Shown: positions 53,384-63,275, counted from the stretch's first letter. The stretch: 64,000 bases of DNA from Streptococcus australis (GCF_003943615.1 NZ_RJPZ01000001.1:120481-184480), one strand, 5' to 3'. Translations and numbers: made by a program. Notes: generated by a model not told the origin, from the sequence alone.

Positions 53384-54343
53384 TTAATAGCCTTTTAAAT
53401 AAGGAAGTAAGGACATAAGAGTTGTCCCAAGGACCAAGACCCAGAACCAGAAGGAATACAGGCTTCTTTGGAAGACACCGGGTGCTGGTCGGTTTTCTTG
53501 AATGTAGTGAAAAATAGCTTTTCTTTTTAAAATCAAGACGATAGTAAAGGCGATGGTTCCACCTAAAAAGACCAGAATTTGAACCCACTCGGCTACATTC
53601 ATGTTGACATGCGTGCCGAGGTAATGAAGCCCTTGTGAGAGGACCAAGTTGTTAAAGATATGGTAGAAAATAGCCCACCAGATCGAATACTCGAAGGTCA
53701 AGTAGCCAAATCCAAAACCAATAATGGTCGCAAAGAACAACTGATCAAAATTGGCATGAAAGAGCCCAAAAGCGATAGCTGTCATAACGATCGCAAAGAC
53801 TTTTCCATACTTTTCTAATGCTCTCAGTCCAGCGGCCCGGAAAACCAATTCCTCTGTGATAGGACCGATCAGGGTCGCATAGAGCAAGAGACTCCAAGAC
53901 TGGCTGAGTTGCTCAGACATATCCTCTTGAGGCTTGTAAAAGCCCAGGGTTCCCATCATGTGGTCTAAGAGTTGAGATAAGGCGCTAGAAGCCAACTGGG
54001 CGAAGCCCAAAAAGGCAATGAATACTAAGAAAGTCTGCCAGGTCATCTTGCGTCCCTTTTGTCTCACATCTCCTTTAAAGAGGGAGCCTTGCCGATAAAG
54101 GGCAAATAGGAAGACACCTATACTGACAGATATCAGGTAGCTAATCCCATTCCCATTGATGAGTTTTTCTACATACTCCTGCTTCTCTGCCATCTCCAAA
54201 CCATACCGTCCAAACATAAAGAGGGTAATGACAAAGGTCGAAATGATGCTGACAAAGACCATGACCAAGAGATAGAGGCAAACCATCCCTGAAAAGCTTC
54301 CCAAATCCTTTTTGGGATCTATAAATCGATTGAACTGTTTCAT
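53384..54343 (-). CDS. CPBP (CAAX-type) intramembrane protease
   Basis: A 319-residue protein with eight or so membrane segments. EELVFRAAGLRALEKYG (about 175-191), FGLFHANFDQ and FYHIFNN are the three conserved motifs of the CPBP/Abi family with the Glu-Glu and His active-site residues. Members process bacteriocin-type peptides or modify immunity; the target is unknown. It lies 12 bp after the next gene upstream. Confidence 0.88.
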   Translation of the reverse strand: MKQFNRFIDPKKDLGSFSGMVCLYLLVMVFVSIISTFVITLFMFGRYGLEMAEKQEYVEKLINGNGISYLISVSIGVFLFALYRQGSLFKGDVRQKGRKMTWQTFLVFIAFLGFAQLASSALSQLLDHMMGTLGFYKPQEDMSEQLSQSWSLLLYATLIGPITEELVFRAAGLRALEKYGKVFAIVMTAIAFGLFHANFDQLFFATIIGFGFGYLTFEYSIWWAIFYHIFNNLVLSQGLHYLGTHVNMNVAEWVQILVFLGGTIAFTIVLILKRKAIFHYIQENRPAPGVFQRSLYSFWFWVLVLGTTLMSLLPYLKGY

Positions 54344-54355
54344 CCATTCACTCCA

Positions 54356-54985
54356 CTAATCTACTGTTTTTGTTTTCCGGCTCCATCCGTAGCACCATCC
54401 AAAAGCCCCCTCATAGAGAACAAAGAAAATCAGAAAGGCATGTAGGAAATAGTCCTCCGGAAGAGCTAATATGATGGGATCCTTGTAGGGATCAAAGAGC
54501 CAGGTAGCATCTCCGACAAAGAGGACTTGGTGAAAGAGGGTAAAAAATTGATCAAAGCCAATAAAGAGGGTCACTCCTCCTATGACGATAGGCAAGAGAA
54601 CCATCCCACCAAATAAAGGACGATAGAGACCTGCGTAACCCTTACACATCACCGTTCGAATAAATCGAATAGCCACTGGCAATAAGATCAGGAACAAGGC
54701 CTGGGTCAGGTGAAAGAGGGACTTGACTGCTTGAAAATGATGGAGGCCATCTGGAGAGGATGGGAAATTCGGCATCTCCAGCTTCCAAGTAAAAGGACTG
54801 GTCAAATACTGCATGAGGATCTGAAAGTTCTTCTGAATGACTGCTGGTGTCAAACCGGTCCGATTCTGAATCCGTAACCAGCTAATTTCCATGGGATAAA
54901 TCAACCAGGCTACGAGAATAGTCCCTAAAATCACCGTTGCTAAGAGCCAGAGGACAAAGCCCGTTACTTTTAACCGATCACGCAT
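54356..54985 (-). CDS. TIGR01906-family membrane protein
   Basis: A 209-residue protein with four or five membrane segments. The pattern [16 protein letters not shown], then [18 protein letters not shown], then [18 protein letters not shown] and [20 protein letters not shown] is characteristic of a streptococcal family of unknown function. It overlaps the HAD phosphatase gene by 8 bp and is conserved beside it. Confidence 0.82.
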   Translation of the reverse strand: MRDRLKVTGFVLWLLATVILGTILVAWLIYPMEISWLRIQNRTGLTPAVIQKNFQILMQYLTSPFTWKLEMPNFPSSPDGLHHFQAVKSLFHLTQALFLILLPVAIRFIRTVMCKGYAGLYRPLFGGMVLLPIVIGGVTLFIGFDQFFTLFHQVLFVGDATWLFDPYKDPIILALPEDYFLHAFLIFFVLYEGAFGWCYGWSRKTKTVD

Positions 54986-55748
54986 CGAAATCCCACTCCG
55001 CTAAGCTAGATAGGACGTGCGTTGGTGGCAAGGGCAGGTCTGGCACTTCTTCTGGCTTGGTAAAGCCAGTTGTCACCAGCAAAGTAGGAATGCCATTGTC
55101 AATTCCTGCTCGGATGTCGGTCAGGTAATTATCTCCCACCATGACCACTTCTCCGCGCTCTAGTCCCAGGTGAGCGATGGCCTTGTCCATAATAACGGCA
55201 TTGGGCTTACCGATAAAGGTCGGCTTCACGCGCGTTGCCGCTTCGATAAGAGCATTTAGAGCACCCGCTCCTGGCATCATTCCCCGCTCTGTCGGGATAT
55301 TGAGGTCAGGATTAGTCCCGATAAAATGGGCTCCCTTTTGAATGGCCAAGGTAGCGATAGAGAATTTCTCATAGTCCACTTCCCAGTCGAGACCAACCAC
55401 GACATAGGCTGGATTGACAGTATCTTCTATGAAGCCTGCTTCAGCAATAGCCTGTTTCAAGCCCACATCTCCAATGACATAGGCAGTTTTCCCAAGATTC
55501 ATATCCACCATATAATCAATGGTTGCTAGCGTCGCAGTATAGATGGTATCCAGCGGCGTTTCGATGTTGAACTGGCCAGCCAGCATCTCTTGGACCATTT
55601 CCGGCGTCCGGGTGGTATTGTTGGTCACAAAGAGGTAGGGGATCTGACGCTCTTGCAGTTGGTGGACAAAGGCTTCCCCAGCTGGGATCCGCTCTTTCCC
55701 TTTGTAGATGGTTCCGTCTAAATCAATTAAATAACCCTTATAAGTCAT
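54978..55748 (-). CDS. NagD-like HAD phosphatase (TIGR01457)
   Basis: A 256-residue HAD type IIA enzyme. [14 protein letters not shown] (about 8-21), [23 protein letters not shown] and [12 protein letters not shown] are motifs I-IV. The substrate is a small sugar phosphate or nucleotide. The ATG at 55748 follows AAGGAG at a rather long 12-base distance; an in-frame GTG at 55772 with GAGG upstream is an alternative. It overlaps the upstream membrane gene. Confidence 0.88.
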   Translation of the reverse strand: MTYKGYLIDLDGTIYKGKERIPAGEAFVHQLQERQIPYLFVTNNTTRTPEMVQEMLAGQFNIETPLDTIYTATLATIDYMVDMNLGKTAYVIGDVGLKQAIAEAGFIEDTVNPAYVVVGLDWEVDYEKFSIATLAIQKGAHFIGTNPDLNIPTERGMMPGAGALNALIEAATRVKPTFIGKPNAVIMDKAIAHLGLERGEVVMVGDNYLTDIRAGIDNGIPTLLVTTGFTKPEEVPDLPLPPTHVLSSLAEWDFDA

Positions 55749-56442
55749 GAGATTCTTGGTCTCCTTTTTCACTTACTTCCTCTGCTTCTTTCTCCTGAAC
55801 TTGAAACTGGCCACCTGCTCCATACAGAAGCAAGCAAGCCCCGTATAAGGCAAATTGAAGGACCAGACCGAAGAAATTGATACTTGCTTTTCCAGCCTGA
55901 GTAAAGAGGAAGGATGAAATCATCAAGATGACGATGGTCACCATTAAGCCACCAATCTTAGCCTGATCAATGGTAATGGTATAGACGCCAGTTTCTTTTT
56001 CCTCATTAGTCTCTTTGCCAGCCTGAATAGGCTTCATGGTCTCAATGAAATCTGTCATTAAAGTCGCTGCGAGGCTGACAGTCGTACTGAAGAGAACACC
56101 TTGAGAGAGCTTATTAAAGAAGTTACTCCAAAAGCTACCTGATTGGCTAGTGATACTCAAAGAAAAGACGACGACAGGCAGGATAAAGGCCAAAATCAAA
56201 TGAATCCAAACACGATACCAGCGTACATCTTCCTTGAGAAAACGAAGAAAGTCTTCAAAACTCAATCGGTAGCGTACAAAACGAATCGCTTCCTCAATAA
56301 AGATATAAAAGGCTGCGACTAAGGTTAAGAAACCATCTCCCAATACATAGAGAGGATTTTTCTTACGACGAGCATAGGCAACAACCCGTCGTTGAACCTC
56401 CATCAAGTCTTCTTTTTTCTGTTTTAATCTTCTTTTTTCCAT
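55738..56442 (-). CDS. Unknown membrane protein
   Basis: A 234-residue protein with a basic N-terminus (to about 35) and five hydrophobic segments (near 36-50, 80-97, 115-130, 165-185, 190-208). An acidic tail rich in Glu follows. I do not recognise the family. It overlaps the HAD gene by 11 bp and lies 9 bp after the thioesterase gene, so it belongs to the hemW-thioesterase-HAD-CPBP run. Confidence 0.6.
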   Translation of the reverse strand: MEKRRLKQKKEDLMEVQRRVVAYARRKKNPLYVLGDGFLTLVAAFYIFIEEAIRFVRYRLSFEDFLRFLKEDVRWYRVWIHLILAFILPVVVFSLSITSQSGSFWSNFFNKLSQGVLFSTTVSLAATLMTDFIETMKPIQAGKETNEEKETGVYTITIDQAKIGGLMVTIVILMISSFLFTQAGKASINFFGLVLQFALYGACLLLYGAGGQFQVQEKEAEEVSEKGDQESHDL

Positions 56443-56451
56443 AATGTTTCC

Positions 56452-57186
56452 TTAATCTATTTCTTCCCAAGTGATGAGGGCTTGGGCGTGTACTTGGCCT
56501 TCTGATGAGATGACATGATTGCTGATCATCCCTTCTCGCTCAACGCTAGAGGTAATCATGCCCCCAGGCAGGACCTCCTTAACATACTTGAGGTGGACCC
56601 GTTTAGGGATATGCTGGGTGAGGAATTCTGCTCCCATCACTTCGAAGACCCAGTCTAGGTACTTGCTGTTGTTCACATGGCCGTTCATGTCTAAATCATA
56701 GAAACGTACATGGTAGTTCTGCTCCATAGCCCCATTCAGTTCTGGATAGCGTGGACCACGGCGGATCTTCTTCTCAAACGGTGACTCATATGGATCGGTA
56801 ATTTCCTCCGGTACGGATTGGACCTTACGACTATCCCGATCCATCAAGACAAAGGTGGCCACCATCTCTACGATAGCTTCCCCATTCTGGTCTCTGACCA
56901 CAAAGGAACGGTAGCAAAAGAGACGATTGTGGGCCAGGGCCTTGGTCTCGATAGTGATTTTTTCATCAAAGACTGGTAGGCGATGGACCGTGATGTCGTA
57001 GTCTGTGATGATCCAGACTAGATTGTACTGTTCGAGCAGGTCCCTGTCACTAATACCAATCTCCATCGACTGCATGCCTGAGACTTGCAAAGACAAGAGG
57101 ATGAGCTGTGGCATCTTGATAAAGCCATTTACATCGCTCATATCAAAAGGAACTTTCATGTCATACTGATAAATTTTAGCCATCAT
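56452..57186 (-). CDS. Acyl-ACP thioesterase
   Basis: A 244-residue double hot-dog protein. MKVPFDMSDVNGFIKMPQL near the start and RFYDLDMNGHVNNSKYLDW near 160-178 match acyl-ACP thioesterases (catalytic Asn/His in the second repeat). It releases fatty acids from ACP. The TAA of hemW directly precedes its ATG, so the two are translationally coupled. Confidence 0.88.
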   Translation of the reverse strand: MMAKIYQYDMKVPFDMSDVNGFIKMPQLILLSLQVSGMQSMEIGISDRDLLEQYNLVWIITDYDITVHRLPVFDEKITIETKALAHNRLFCYRSFVVRDQNGEAIVEMVATFVLMDRDSRKVQSVPEEITDPYESPFEKKIRRGPRYPELNGAMEQNYHVRFYDLDMNGHVNNSKYLDWVFEVMGAEFLTQHIPKRVHLKYVKEVLPGGMITSSVEREGMISNHVISSEGQVHAQALITWEEID

Positions 57187-58317
57187 TTACTCCAATATAA
57201 ATTTCTCTGCTACGGTATCACCAAGGAACAAGCCTCTCTTGGTCATCCGAACTTGCTTGTCATCAGGAACCAAGAGTCCCTGTTCCGTTAGACTGGCCAC
57301 AACTTGTCCATAGCGTTGGTCAAAGGAGATACCAAATTTTTCTTCAAAACGTGCCTTGGACACACCTGTCTTTTTCCGTAGACCGAGGAACAACTCCTCT
57401 TCCATCTTCTCTTCCAGTGTCAGGTGTTCCTCTGTGATCCGAGCCTTACCTGCCTCAACAGCCTCTAAGTAATGCCGGATTGGTCCATGATTCTTGTAGC
57501 GAATTCCATCGACATAGCCAGAAGCACCAGCTCCCAGGCCATAGTATTCTGCATTATCCCAATAGACCAGATTGTGGCGACTTTCAAAGCCAGGCTTGGA
57601 GAAATTGGAAATCTCATAGTGTTCAAAGCCTGCTTTTTCTAGCTCCTCAATGATGTACTCGAACATCTCTGCTTCCAGTTCCTCTTTAGGTAGAGGAAGC
57701 TTGCCCCGTCGCATGCGGTTCATAAAGACCGTATGGTTTTCTAAAATCAAACTATAGAGACTCATGTGGGGGATGTCCAAGTCGATCGCCTTGGCGACAT
57801 TTTCCTTGACCTGGTCCATGGTCTGACCAGGGAGAGCATAGATCAAATCAATCGAAATATTGTCAAATCCTTCCTGCTTGAGGTGGCGGATATTATCATA
57901 GATATCCTGCTCCTGGTGGCTCCGTCCGATCTTTTTCAACATCTTGTTATCAAAGGTTTGGACACCCAGAGAGACCCGATTGACCTGAGACTCCTTGAGA
58001 ACTGCGATCTTATCCGGATCTAAATCTCCAGGATTGGCCTCAATGGTAAACTCTTCTACCTCCGATAGGTCCATGACCTTGGGCAATTCTGTCAAGAGAT
58101 AAGACAGTTGCTGAGCAGATAGGGCTGTTGGTGTCCCTCCACCGATATAGAGAGTCCGAAGTTTGCCAATCTCATACGATCGAGTCTCCTGGATCAAGTG
58201 TTCCAGATAGGCATCAACCGGCTGATTCTTGATAAAAACCTTAGAAAAGTCACAATAATAACAAATCTGGGTACAAAATGGAATATGCACATAGGCAGAG
58301 GACGGTTTAGCTTGCAT
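57187..58317 (-). CDS. hemW: Radical SAM heme chaperone HemW
   Basis: A 376-residue radical SAM protein. HIPFCTQICYYCDF (CX3CX2C) binds the cluster, followed by YIGGGTPTALS and SLGVQTF. It lacks the fuller N-terminal features of true coproporphyrinogen dehydrogenase HemN, in line with HemW. The start was set at MQAKPSSAYVHIPF. TATAAT lies seven bases upstream (58325-58330), so the mRNA may be nearly leaderless. The longer ORF has no ribosome binding site. Confidence 0.93.
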   Translation of the reverse strand: MQAKPSSAYVHIPFCTQICYYCDFSKVFIKNQPVDAYLEHLIQETRSYEIGKLRTLYIGGGTPTALSAQQLSYLLTELPKVMDLSEVEEFTIEANPGDLDPDKIAVLKESQVNRVSLGVQTFDNKMLKKIGRSHQEQDIYDNIRHLKQEGFDNISIDLIYALPGQTMDQVKENVAKAIDLDIPHMSLYSLILENHTVFMNRMRRGKLPLPKEELEAEMFEYIIEELEKAGFEHYEISNFSKPGFESRHNLVYWDNAEYYGLGAGASGYVDGIRYKNHGPIRHYLEAVEAGKARITEEHLTLEEKMEEELFLGLRKKTGVSKARFEEKFGISFDQRYGQVVASLTEQGLLVPDDKQVRMTKRGLFLGDTVAEKFILE

Positions 58318-58384
58318 AACCTTTATTATACCATATTTCCAACCAAAGCCCGAGCAGAAAAGAAAGGGGAAAGCATGGATTTCC

Positions 58385-58413
58385 TTGACAAGAAGGAATG
58401 AAAGGAATAGAAT
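58385..58413 (+). promoter_or_regulatory. Promoter of the ABC-F leader
   Basis: TTGACA (58385-58390) and TAGAAT (58408-58413), 17-bp spacing. It gives a leader of about 215 nt before the ABC-F gene. Confidence 0.85.
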
Positions 58414-58443
58414 AAAGCTAATCACATTCGGAGGTAAGGAGAT

Positions 58444-58455
58444 ATGAACAACTAA
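58444..58455 (+). CDS. Three-codon leader ORF (MNN)
   Basis: ATG AAC AAC TAA, preceded by GGAGGTAAGGAGAT, a far stronger ribosome binding site than that of the ABC-F gene itself. Followed by an AAATAA/TTTATT hairpin. It probably serves as a ribosome-stalling sensor for attenuation. Confidence 0.55.
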   Translation: MNN

Positions 58456-58582
58456 GTTTCGTTAAATAAGATACTTTATTTAGTGGACTGCTTGTTCTAT
58501 CTCTTTTTGTGTACCCTCTCGCCTATTCTCCAACCTTTTGTTGGGTAAATTAGCTCTTTTTCTGCTTGGGTTCCACTTGAAT

Positions 58583-58613
58583 ACAGCTCTACTAAATAGG
58601 TAGAGCTGTTTTT
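58583..58613 (+). terminator. Attenuator terminator before the ABC-F gene
   Basis: A perfect 10-bp stem ACAGCTCTAC/GTAGAGCTGT with a 7-base loop and TTTT. It ends 22 bases before the start codon, so read-through must be regulated. Confidence 0.85.
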
Positions 58614-58635
58614 CGTCCCAGTAGAAAGGAATCTT

Positions 58636-60159
58636 ATGCTAAAACTATCCCACCTCACTATCCGCCATACAAAAGATTTACGCGATCTAGTACGTAATCT
58701 GTCCCTAACCATACATGAAGGAGAAAAAGTTGCCATTATTGGCGAAGAAGGGAATGGAAAATCTTCCTTACTTCAGGTCCTCATGTCCCCAAAATCTCTA
58801 CCAGATTATCTGACCATAGAAGGAGAAATCACCACTTCCTTTCACTCCTACGCCTATATTCCCCAGACTTTACCGGAAGCATTGAAGGGAAAAACTTTGG
58901 AAGAATATTTTTTTGGAGAGGACGAGCTAGACTATGCCAGCCTCTACAGACTGGCTGATCAATTGCATTTTAATAGCGACCGCTTTGCAAGCGATCAAAC
59001 CATCGGAAGTCTATCTGGAGGAGAAGCCCTCAAAGTCCAACTTCTTCACGAACTTTGTCGTCCTCATGAATTGCTATTTTTAGATGAACCCTCAAACGAT
59101 CTAGATTTAGAAACCCTGGACTGGCTCCAGCAGATGATCCAAACGAGCCCCCAAACCATTCTATTTATTTCCCATCATGAGGATTTTTTGACTCAGACGG
59201 CGGATACTATCATACACTTAAGACAGATCAAACACCGCAAGGAGGCTGAAACCATCGTGGAGCACCTAGGCTATCAAGACTACAGTAGCCAGAGGGAACA
59301 ACAATTTAAGCAACAGTCTCAGCAAGCTGCCAATGATCAACGAGCCTACAAAAAAACAATGGAGAAGCACCGTCGCGTCCGCCAACAAGTCGAAACCTCC
59401 TTACGAAATACCAAAGATAGCACTGCTGGACGTCTCCTAGCAAAGAAAATGAAGTCTCTCCTCTCACAGGAAAAGCGCTATGAGCGAGAATTCCAATCCA
59501 TGACTTCCCAACCCTATGATGAGGAAATCATTAATCTGCATTTCCCTTCCCTTACTCCCTTGTCTCCTCAAAAACGTGTCCTTCTCTTAGATCAGGAAGA
59601 GCTCGCAATTGGTGATCGTGTCCTAGTCAAGAACCTCTCCCTCACTCTTCATGGGCAGGATAAGATAGGGATTATCGGTTCCAACGGTGTTGGAAAATCC
59701 ACTTTCCTAAAAATGATCTGGGAGATTTTACAGAAGAATGAGAGTATCCGCACTGCCTATATGCCTCAAGATTACACTGAACTCCTCCCTCTAACTCAGA
59801 CACCGGTTCAATTTCTACAGCATTCAGGCGATCGCGAAGAAATCAACACCATTCAATTGCATTTAGCCTCCCTCAACTTTACTTATTCTGAAATGCACCA
59901 TCCTATCTCTGAACTTTCTGGTGGCCAGCAAGGAAAACTCTTCCTCCTTCAATTAGTACTCACAAGTCCCCAATTTCTGCTTTTGGACGAGCCTACTCGT
60001 AATTTTTCCCCCACTTCCCAACCAGAAATTCGACGCCTATTCGCAGACTACCCAGGAGGATTGGTTACAGTCTCCCACGATCAGACCTTCCTCAAAGAAG
60101 TCTGCCAAAAAATCTATCGTCTGACTGAAAATGGTTTAGTAGAGATAGAATCGCTCTAA
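58636..60159 (+). CDS. ABC-F ATPase (ribosome-protection type)
   Basis: A 507-residue protein with two ATPase domains and no membrane segment. Walker A GEEGNGKSSLL (about 36-46) and GSNGVGKSTFL (about 351-361), signatures LSGGEALKVQ and LSGGQQGKLF, Walker B LFLDEPSNDLD and LLDEPTRNFSP. The charged linker between the domains (about 190-290) contacts the ribosome in antibiotic-resistance ABC-F proteins. The leader with a mini-ORF and terminator strongly suggests drug-induced expression. The antibiotic class cannot be told. Confidence 0.88.
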   Translation: MLKLSHLTIRHTKDLRDLVRNLSLTIHEGEKVAIIGEEGNGKSSLLQVLMSPKSLPDYLTIEGEITTSFHSYAYIPQTLPEALKGKTLEEYFFGEDELDYASLYRLADQLHFNSDRFASDQTIGSLSGGEALKVQLLHELCRPHELLFLDEPSNDLDLETLDWLQQMIQTSPQTILFISHHEDFLTQTADTIIHLRQIKHRKEAETIVEHLGYQDYSSQREQQFKQQSQQAANDQRAYKKTMEKHRRVRQQVETSLRNTKDSTAGRLLAKKMKSLLSQEKRYEREFQSMTSQPYDEEIINLHFPSLTPLSPQKRVLLLDQEELAIGDRVLVKNLSLTLHGQDKIGIIGSNGVGKSTFLKMIWEILQKNESIRTAYMPQDYTELLPLTQTPVQFLQHSGDREEINTIQLHLASLNFTYSEMHHPISELSGGQQGKLFLLQLVLTSPQFLLLDEPTRNFSPTSQPEIRRLFADYPGGLVTVSHDQTFLKEVCQKIYRLTENGLVEIESL

Positions 60160-60162
60160 CGT

Positions 60163-60192
60163 AAAAAAGATTGGCAAAAACCAATCTTTTTT
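60163..60192 (+). terminator. ABC-F terminator
   Basis: A perfect 12-bp stem AAAAAAGATTGG/CCAATCTTTTTT with a CAAAAA loop. Confidence 0.9.
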
Positions 60193-60195
60193 TCT

Positions 60196-60446
60196 CTAGT
60201 TTTTCGTTGCCTCTTGTCCGATTTCTTGGGTGCGTTTGTAGGCTGCTTCGACTCCTGCAATAATGTCACCCCGTAAACCGACTTGTTCTAAACGGTTGAC
60301 TCCTGCGATGGTAGAGCCTCCTGGACTACAAACCGCATCCCTTAGGCAGGCTGGGTGATGGCCTTGACCTTGCTCCGAGATAAGCTCCCATCTTGATTGG
60401 TTAGGGAAGAGGTCCCCACTTTAAACACAATTCTCTTATTCTTCAT
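60196..60446 (-). pseudogene. proB'-'proC deletion scar
   Basis: From the ATG at 60446 (AAGG upstream) it encodes [20 protein letters not shown] then [12 protein letters not shown], the start of glutamate 5-kinase ProB. Near 60345-60360 it changes, with a frame shift, to [20 protein letters not shown] and a further 29 residues, the end of pyrroline-5-carboxylate reductase ProC. The rest of proB, all of proA and most of proC are missing. The proline pathway has been excised at this locus. Confidence 0.85.
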
Positions 60447-60542
60447 ATCCTTCATTCTCCAGAGTATTCGATTGTAACATTATACCATGAAAGCCTAAAA
60501 AAATACTAAGAGCTGACCAAGTGAAGGCTCTTTGCCCACAAA

Positions 60543-60578
60543 AAAACGAGTTTGAACCACAAGAGTTAAACTCGTTTT
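60543..60578 (-). terminator. rluD terminator
   Basis: AAAACGAGTTT/AAACTCGTTTT stem with a 14-base loop and a U-run on the minus strand. Confidence 0.85.
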
Positions 60579-60591
60579 TATGATGATAGGC

Positions 60592-61482
60592 TTATCCTTG
60601 ACGAAGCTTCTCTAAGGTTTCTTGGAAAATTTCCGGTACCTCGACTGAAAACTCCATGACTTCTCCCGTCCGTGGATGGGTAAAGCCCAGGGTCTTAGCA
60701 TGGAGGAACTGGCCATGGCCTTTCAAAGTCTTGCGAGGTCCATAAACCTCATCACCAGCGACCGGATGACCAATGTAGGCCATATGAACCCGGATCTGGT
60801 GGGTCCGTCCTGTTTCCAATTGTAGCTCGACCAAGCTATAATCCCCGAAGCGTTCCAAGACATGGAAACGGGTCAGGGCTGGTTTCCCTTTAGCTGTCAC
60901 AGCTTGCTTCTTGCGATCCTTGTCACTCCGCCCAATCGGCGCCTCAATGACACCCCGATCATTAGGTAAATTACCATGGACAATGGCCCAATACTTGCGC
61001 AGGGATTTCTTAGCCTTAAGCTCGTCTGCCAGTGCTACATGGGCTGCATCGTTCTTAGCCACCATGAGGAGGCCAGAGGTGTCCTTGTCAATCCGATGGA
61101 CGATACCCGGACGAAGTTCGCCATTGATCCCTGACAAGTCTTTGATGTGATACATGAGGGCATTGACCAGAGTTCCACTGGTGTGACCGGCACTAGGATG
61201 GACCACCATGCCCTGGGGTTTATTGACCACTGCGACATCAGCATCCTGATAGACGATCTCCAAAGGAATATCTTCTGCCTCATAGGTCACTTCTTCAACT
61301 TGAGGGACTTCATAGCTGATAACATCCCCTTCTTTTACGGTATACTTAGCCTTTTTGACTTGACCGTTGACAAGAATCTTTCCTTCCTTGATTTGCTCAT
61401 TGGCCAAGCCACGTGAGAGTTCAGTCAACTCTGAGACGGCCTTATCCAGTCGCGCTCCAGCGACTTCCACTCTAACTTCCAT
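60592..61482 (-). CDS. rluD: RluA/RluD-family 23S rRNA pseudouridine synthase
   Basis: A 296-residue protein. S4 RNA-binding domain at about 10-70, then a catalytic domain with [17 protein letters not shown] (catalytic Asp near 134) and [19 protein letters not shown]. It modifies uridines of helix 69 of 23S rRNA if orthologous to RluD. It overlaps lspA by 11 bp, the usual streptococcal arrangement. Confidence 0.92.
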   Translation of the reverse strand: MEVRVEVAGARLDKAVSELTELSRGLANEQIKEGKILVNGQVKKAKYTVKEGDVISYEVPQVEEVTYEAEDIPLEIVYQDADVAVVNKPQGMVVHPSAGHTSGTLVNALMYHIKDLSGINGELRPGIVHRIDKDTSGLLMVAKNDAAHVALADELKAKKSLRKYWAIVHGNLPNDRGVIEAPIGRSDKDRKKQAVTAKGKPALTRFHVLERFGDYSLVELQLETGRTHQIRVHMAYIGHPVAGDEVYGPRKTLKGHGQFLHAKTLGFTHPRTGEVMEFSVEVPEIFQETLEKLRQG

Positions 61483-61933
61483 GGCTCTCCTCTCTTAAAA
61501 TATGGATCAGTAACAATCCCACACCGACGGTTAAATAGATATCTGCTACATTAAAAATGGCAAAATTCATAAAATCCAGGTGAAACATATCGACGACAAA
61601 GCCCTGACGAACCCGGTCAATAAAGTTGCCGATTCCCCCTGAAATAATCAGGGTCAACCCCAACAAGAGCCAGAGGGAACCTTTGATGTGACGATAAAGG
61701 TAGACAAAGGCTGCCCCCATCGCTATGATGGTAATGATGGTAAAGAACCACTGTTGGTTTTCTAGCATGGAAAAGGCGGCACCTGAGTTCTTGAGATAGG
61801 TCAGGCTGACAACTTTGGGAATGAATGAACGCATGCCCCCCAGTGGGATTTCCTTGACCACATACCACTTAACTGCTTGGTCCAAGGCAATCAGGAGGAG
61901 GATACTGATAAAAATACTTACTTTTCTCTTCAT
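61472..61933 (-). CDS. lspA: Lipoprotein signal peptidase
   Basis: LspA, 153 residues, four membrane helices. [14 protein letters not shown] and [11 protein letters not shown] carry the catalytic aspartates. It cleaves the signal peptide of prolipoproteins such as the LdcB-type protein at 40 kb. GAGG precedes the ATG; 3 bp separate it from the upstream regulator. Confidence 0.96.
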   Translation of the reverse strand: MKRKVSIFISILLLIALDQAVKWYVVKEIPLGGMRSFIPKVVSLTYLKNSGAAFSMLENQQWFFTIITIIAMGAAFVYLYRHIKGSLWLLLGLTLIISGGIGNFIDRVRQGFVVDMFHLDFMNFAIFNVADIYLTVGVGLLLIHILREESHGS

Positions 61934-61936
61934 GTC

Positions 61937-62839
61937 CTACCTCTTCTCATCAAAGTAGGCTTCCATAACTTGGACAAACTTCTCGGCCACTGGTGAGAGA
62001 TCCACCTCTTCCCGTTTGACATAGACCATTTTATTATCCAAATCATCGATCAAGGGGATAACAGTAATGCCATTCACCGACTGGCTATCCAAGAAGCCAG
62101 AACCAGTCGCATAGGCATCGGTCCGCTCTAGGATCCCATTCAGGGTCGCTCGGTCTGTCACATTGAAGAGCTGCGAGCTACCACTGGTATCGACGAAGTT
62201 CTCCGAATAGTAGAGATACTCATCCTTTTCCTGGGTAAAGCGAACGGTCGGTAAGTGTGCCAAATCCTCCATGACCAGAAATTCTTTCTTAGCTAATGGA
62301 TGACCCTTGCGCAAATAAATATGAGTCTGGAAAGGAATGAGGTCAATGACTTCTAAGCCCAATTTATCCACCCGTTGCATGATCCCTTTGGTATTTTGCT
62401 TGTTGAGGTAGATAATCCCCAGTTCACTATGCCCCTGAGCTACTTCATCCAGGATCTGAACCGTGGTCGACTCAAAGATCCGAAAGTCTTTGTTCTCAGG
62501 ATAAAGGACAGAGAATTGGGTAATCAAAGGGGGAAGGAAATCATAGTGCTGACTCGAGATCGAAAATTCCTTCTTTTCTTCCTCAGGATTAGCATACTGG
62601 TTTTGAAAAACGTCAAATCCCTTGACCAATTCTTGGGCTTTTTCATAAAATTCCATTCCCCGGCGGGTCAAGAAAGTCCCTGAACTAGTCCGACGAAAAA
62701 TCTTAAAGCCCAGTTCCTTTTCCAAGTCTCTCACAGAGATCGATAGACTTGGCTGACTGACGTACATTTTTTCAGCTGCTTCACGAAAAGTACCACTATT
62801 GGCAATCGCGACAACATAGCGTAATTGTTGAATATTCAT
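61937..62839 (-). CDS. LysR-family regulator, CpsY/MtaR/MetR-like
   Basis: A 300-residue LysR protein. HTH at about 1-60 (QLRYVVAIANSGTFREAAEK, SQPSLSISVRDLEKELGF), effector domain from about 90. The location next to lspA-rluD and the sequence match the streptococcal CpsY/MtaR/MetR group, which controls methionine uptake and envelope genes. It is a distant paralogue of the CmbR-like protein at 19.3 kb (about the same length and similar HTH). Confidence 0.88.
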   Translation of the reverse strand: MNIQQLRYVVAIANSGTFREAAEKMYVSQPSLSISVRDLEKELGFKIFRRTSSGTFLTRRGMEFYEKAQELVKGFDVFQNQYANPEEEKKEFSISSQHYDFLPPLITQFSVLYPENKDFRIFESTTVQILDEVAQGHSELGIIYLNKQNTKGIMQRVDKLGLEVIDLIPFQTHIYLRKGHPLAKKEFLVMEDLAHLPTVRFTQEKDEYLYYSENFVDTSGSSQLFNVTDRATLNGILERTDAYATGSGFLDSQSVNGITVIPLIDDLDNKMVYVKREEVDLSPVAEKFVQVMEAYFDEKR

Positions 62840-62927
62840 GTCTTCTTCCTTCTAACAATATCACTCCATTATACCATAATCTAGAGGATGAAAAAAGATG
62901 GGGACATCAATCGAAAGGGAGCATAAA

Positions 62928-62954
62928 AAAACTCTCTGATTGATAGAGAGTTTT
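62928..62954 (-). terminator. rpmA operon terminator
   Basis: AAAACTCTCT/AGAGAGTTTT stem, 7-base loop, then U on the minus strand. Confidence 0.9.
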
Positions 62955-62964
62955 TGAATACAAA

Positions 62965-63258
62965 TTATTTAGCGATTGGGTAAACAGAAACTTGTTTCTT
63001 ATCGCGACCTTTGCGTTCGAAGCGTACTACGCCTTCAACTTTTGCGAACAAAGTATCGTCTCCACCACGTCCAACGTTCACACCTGGGTAGATGTGTGTA
63101 CCGCGTTGACGGTAAAGGATAGATCCACCTGTTACAGTTTGTCCATCAGCTGCTTTAGCTCCAAGACGTTTTGCTTGTGAATCACGTCCGTTTGATGTAG
63201 AACCTCCACCTTTTTTGTGGGCGAAAAGTTGCAAGTTAGCAAGATTCAATTTCAACAT
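62965..63258 (-). CDS. rpmA: 50S ribosomal protein L27
   Basis: L27, 97 residues. The mature protein begins after the Firmicute-type extension [13 protein letters not shown], followed by [15 protein letters not shown]. The extension is known to be removed by Prp, encoded just upstream. It ends the rplU-prp-rpmA unit with a strong terminator. Confidence 0.98.
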   Translation of the reverse strand: MLKLNLANLQLFAHKKGGGSTSNGRDSQAKRLGAKAADGQTVTGGSILYRQRGTHIYPGVNVGRGGDDTLFAKVEGVVRFERKGRDKKQVSVYPIAK

Positions 63259-63275
63259 AATTGTTTTCCTCCATG

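Noticed and set aside
58497..58736. 79-codon minus-strand ORF across the ABC-F leader
   Set aside because: Antisense to the leader and gene start, no ribosome binding site, and it crosses the terminator stem.
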